Source of the DNA: Streptomyces liangshanensis | Lineage (GTDB): Bacteria; Actinomycetota; Actinomycetes; Streptomycetales; Streptomycetaceae | DNA: 64,000 nt | Direction: 5' to 3' | Assembly: GCF_011694815.1 (NCBI RefSeq) | Contig: NZ_CP050177.1 | Span: forward strand, 7,652,785 to 7,716,784 | Part shown: piece after piece, positions 63,569 through 64,000 of the stretch | Position numbering within the stretch: position 1 is the stretch's first letter | Layout of the letters: the number at the start of each line of letters is the position of its first letter | Position numbers and translations under genes: made by a program | Notes under the pieces: model-generated | Databases searched by the model: none | What the model was told of the DNA's origin: nothing | The model's input: the letters and a program-made list of their open reading frames with translations, nothing else

Positions 63569-64000
63569 CGCGTATAGGAATCACAGGTCATCAAGGACTG
63601 CCCGCAGGAGCGGTTCCCTACGTCACGCAGAAGATCCGCGGCATCCTCACGCAGACAGCGCCGCCTCTCCTCGGGTACGGCTGCCTTGCCGAAGGCGCCG
63701 ACCAACTCTTCGCGCACGAACTGCTTGCCGCAGGAGGAGACCTCCACGTCGTCATCCCCTCCGAAGGTTACGAAGGAACCTTCTCCAACACCGACAAGAA
63801 CACCTACTTCGCCCTGCTCGACAAGGCGGCTGAAGTGACACGCCTTCGCTTCGATTCCCCGAGCGAGGAAGCGTATGACGCGGCTGGAAAATGGGTCGCG
63901 AACCACTGCGAAATCCTGATCGCGGTATGGGACGGAGAGCCCGCGCGCGGACTCGGAGGAACCGCAGACGCTGTAGCCCACGCCCGAAAACTCGGCCGGA
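63565..64000 (+). CDS. SLOG-type Rossmann protein (partial, runs off right edge)
   Basis: The first 145 residues are visible. TRIGITGHQGLPAGAVPYVT, LGYGCLAEGADQLFAHELLA, GGDLHVVIPSEGYEGTF and ILIAVWDGEPARGLGGTADA match the SLOG/LOG-DprA-like pattern for binding nucleotide or nucleotide-derived signals. The ATG overlaps the caspase stop (ATGA), so it is translationally coupled. In ThsA a SLOG domain binds the TIR-made signal; a sensor or modulator role here is inference. Confidence 0.75.
   Translation, partial: MTRIGITGHQGLPAGAVPYVTQKIRGILTQTAPPLLGYGCLAEGADQLFAHELLAAGGDLHVVIPSEGYEGTFSNTDKNTYFALLDKAAEVTRLRFDSPSEEAYDAAGKWVANHCEILIAVWDGEPARGLGGTADAVAHARKLGR

Noticed and set aside
1..64000. tRNA, rRNA or tmRNA genes
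   Set aside because: No cloverleaf-like or rRNA sequence was recognised by eye; a dedicated search could still find a tRNA at a mobile-element boundary.

Overview
The window is high-GC actinobacterial DNA, almost certainly from a Streptomyces linear chromosome, or a chromosome end or linear plasmid derived from one. Support comes from the very high GC, frequent GTG/TTG starts, ATGA/GTGA overlaps, the paa and bxl-like operons, a close match to the Streptomyces venezuelae chloramphenicol phosphotransferase, and a tap-tpg telomere-replication pair at 45.7-48.6 kb. No rRNA, tRNA or CRISPR array was seen.

Left part (1-43.2 kb) is mostly intact metabolic and accessory genes. 1-6.3 kb: a LacI regulator (cut by the left edge) diverges from a binding protein - two permeases - GH3 glycosidase operon resembling bxl xylobiose loci. 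6.4-13.4 kb: isochorismatase-like hydrolase, amidohydrolase, VOC/AraC pair, chloramphenicol phosphotransferase, a MarR/DHA2 efflux pair separated by an 18-bp x 4 repeat, and an NPP1-type secreted protein. 13.7-19.5 kb: phenylacetate catabolism (paaI, a paaJ-like thiolase, paaABCDE) with two similar palindromic boxes. 20.0-24.3 kb: an operon of an MfnB-type furan synthase, aldehyde dehydrogenase, zinc alcohol dehydrogenase and TcmP/LCMT-type methyltransferase, which looks like a small furan natural-product pathway. 24.4-43.2 kb: TetR/MMPL exporter with twin operators, aldo/keto reductase with a 47-bp perfect palindrome, a secreted 3D + ricin-lectin protein, transporters, WYL and XRE regulators (the latter next to a 16-bp x 4 repeat), CadD, a repeat-containing protein, a two-component system and a Clp-N-domain protein.

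At 43.4-45.5 kb there is a graveyard: a small sigma-region-4 gene and its partner, both broken, and a minus-strand gene with two frameshifts. Then tap-tpg, three secreted-protein genes on the minus strand, and a large nSTAND/WD40 protein. 54.9-60.1 kb is decayed plasmid-type DNA: a KilB-like protein, a truncated gene, a chimera of a MobF relaxase and a replication-relaxation protein with two compensating frameshifts, and an 18-G tract.

The right end (60.1-64.0 kb) looks like an immune island: a membrane-anchored TIR-like protein, a PycTM/SLATT-like membrane protein with a proline-rich microprotein, a strong terminator, then a tight operon of a ThsB-type TIR protein, a caspase-like protease and a SLOG-type protein that runs off the edge. 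TIR plus caspase is the core of type IV Thoeris; the translationally coupled SLOG gene is the part most likely to be new.
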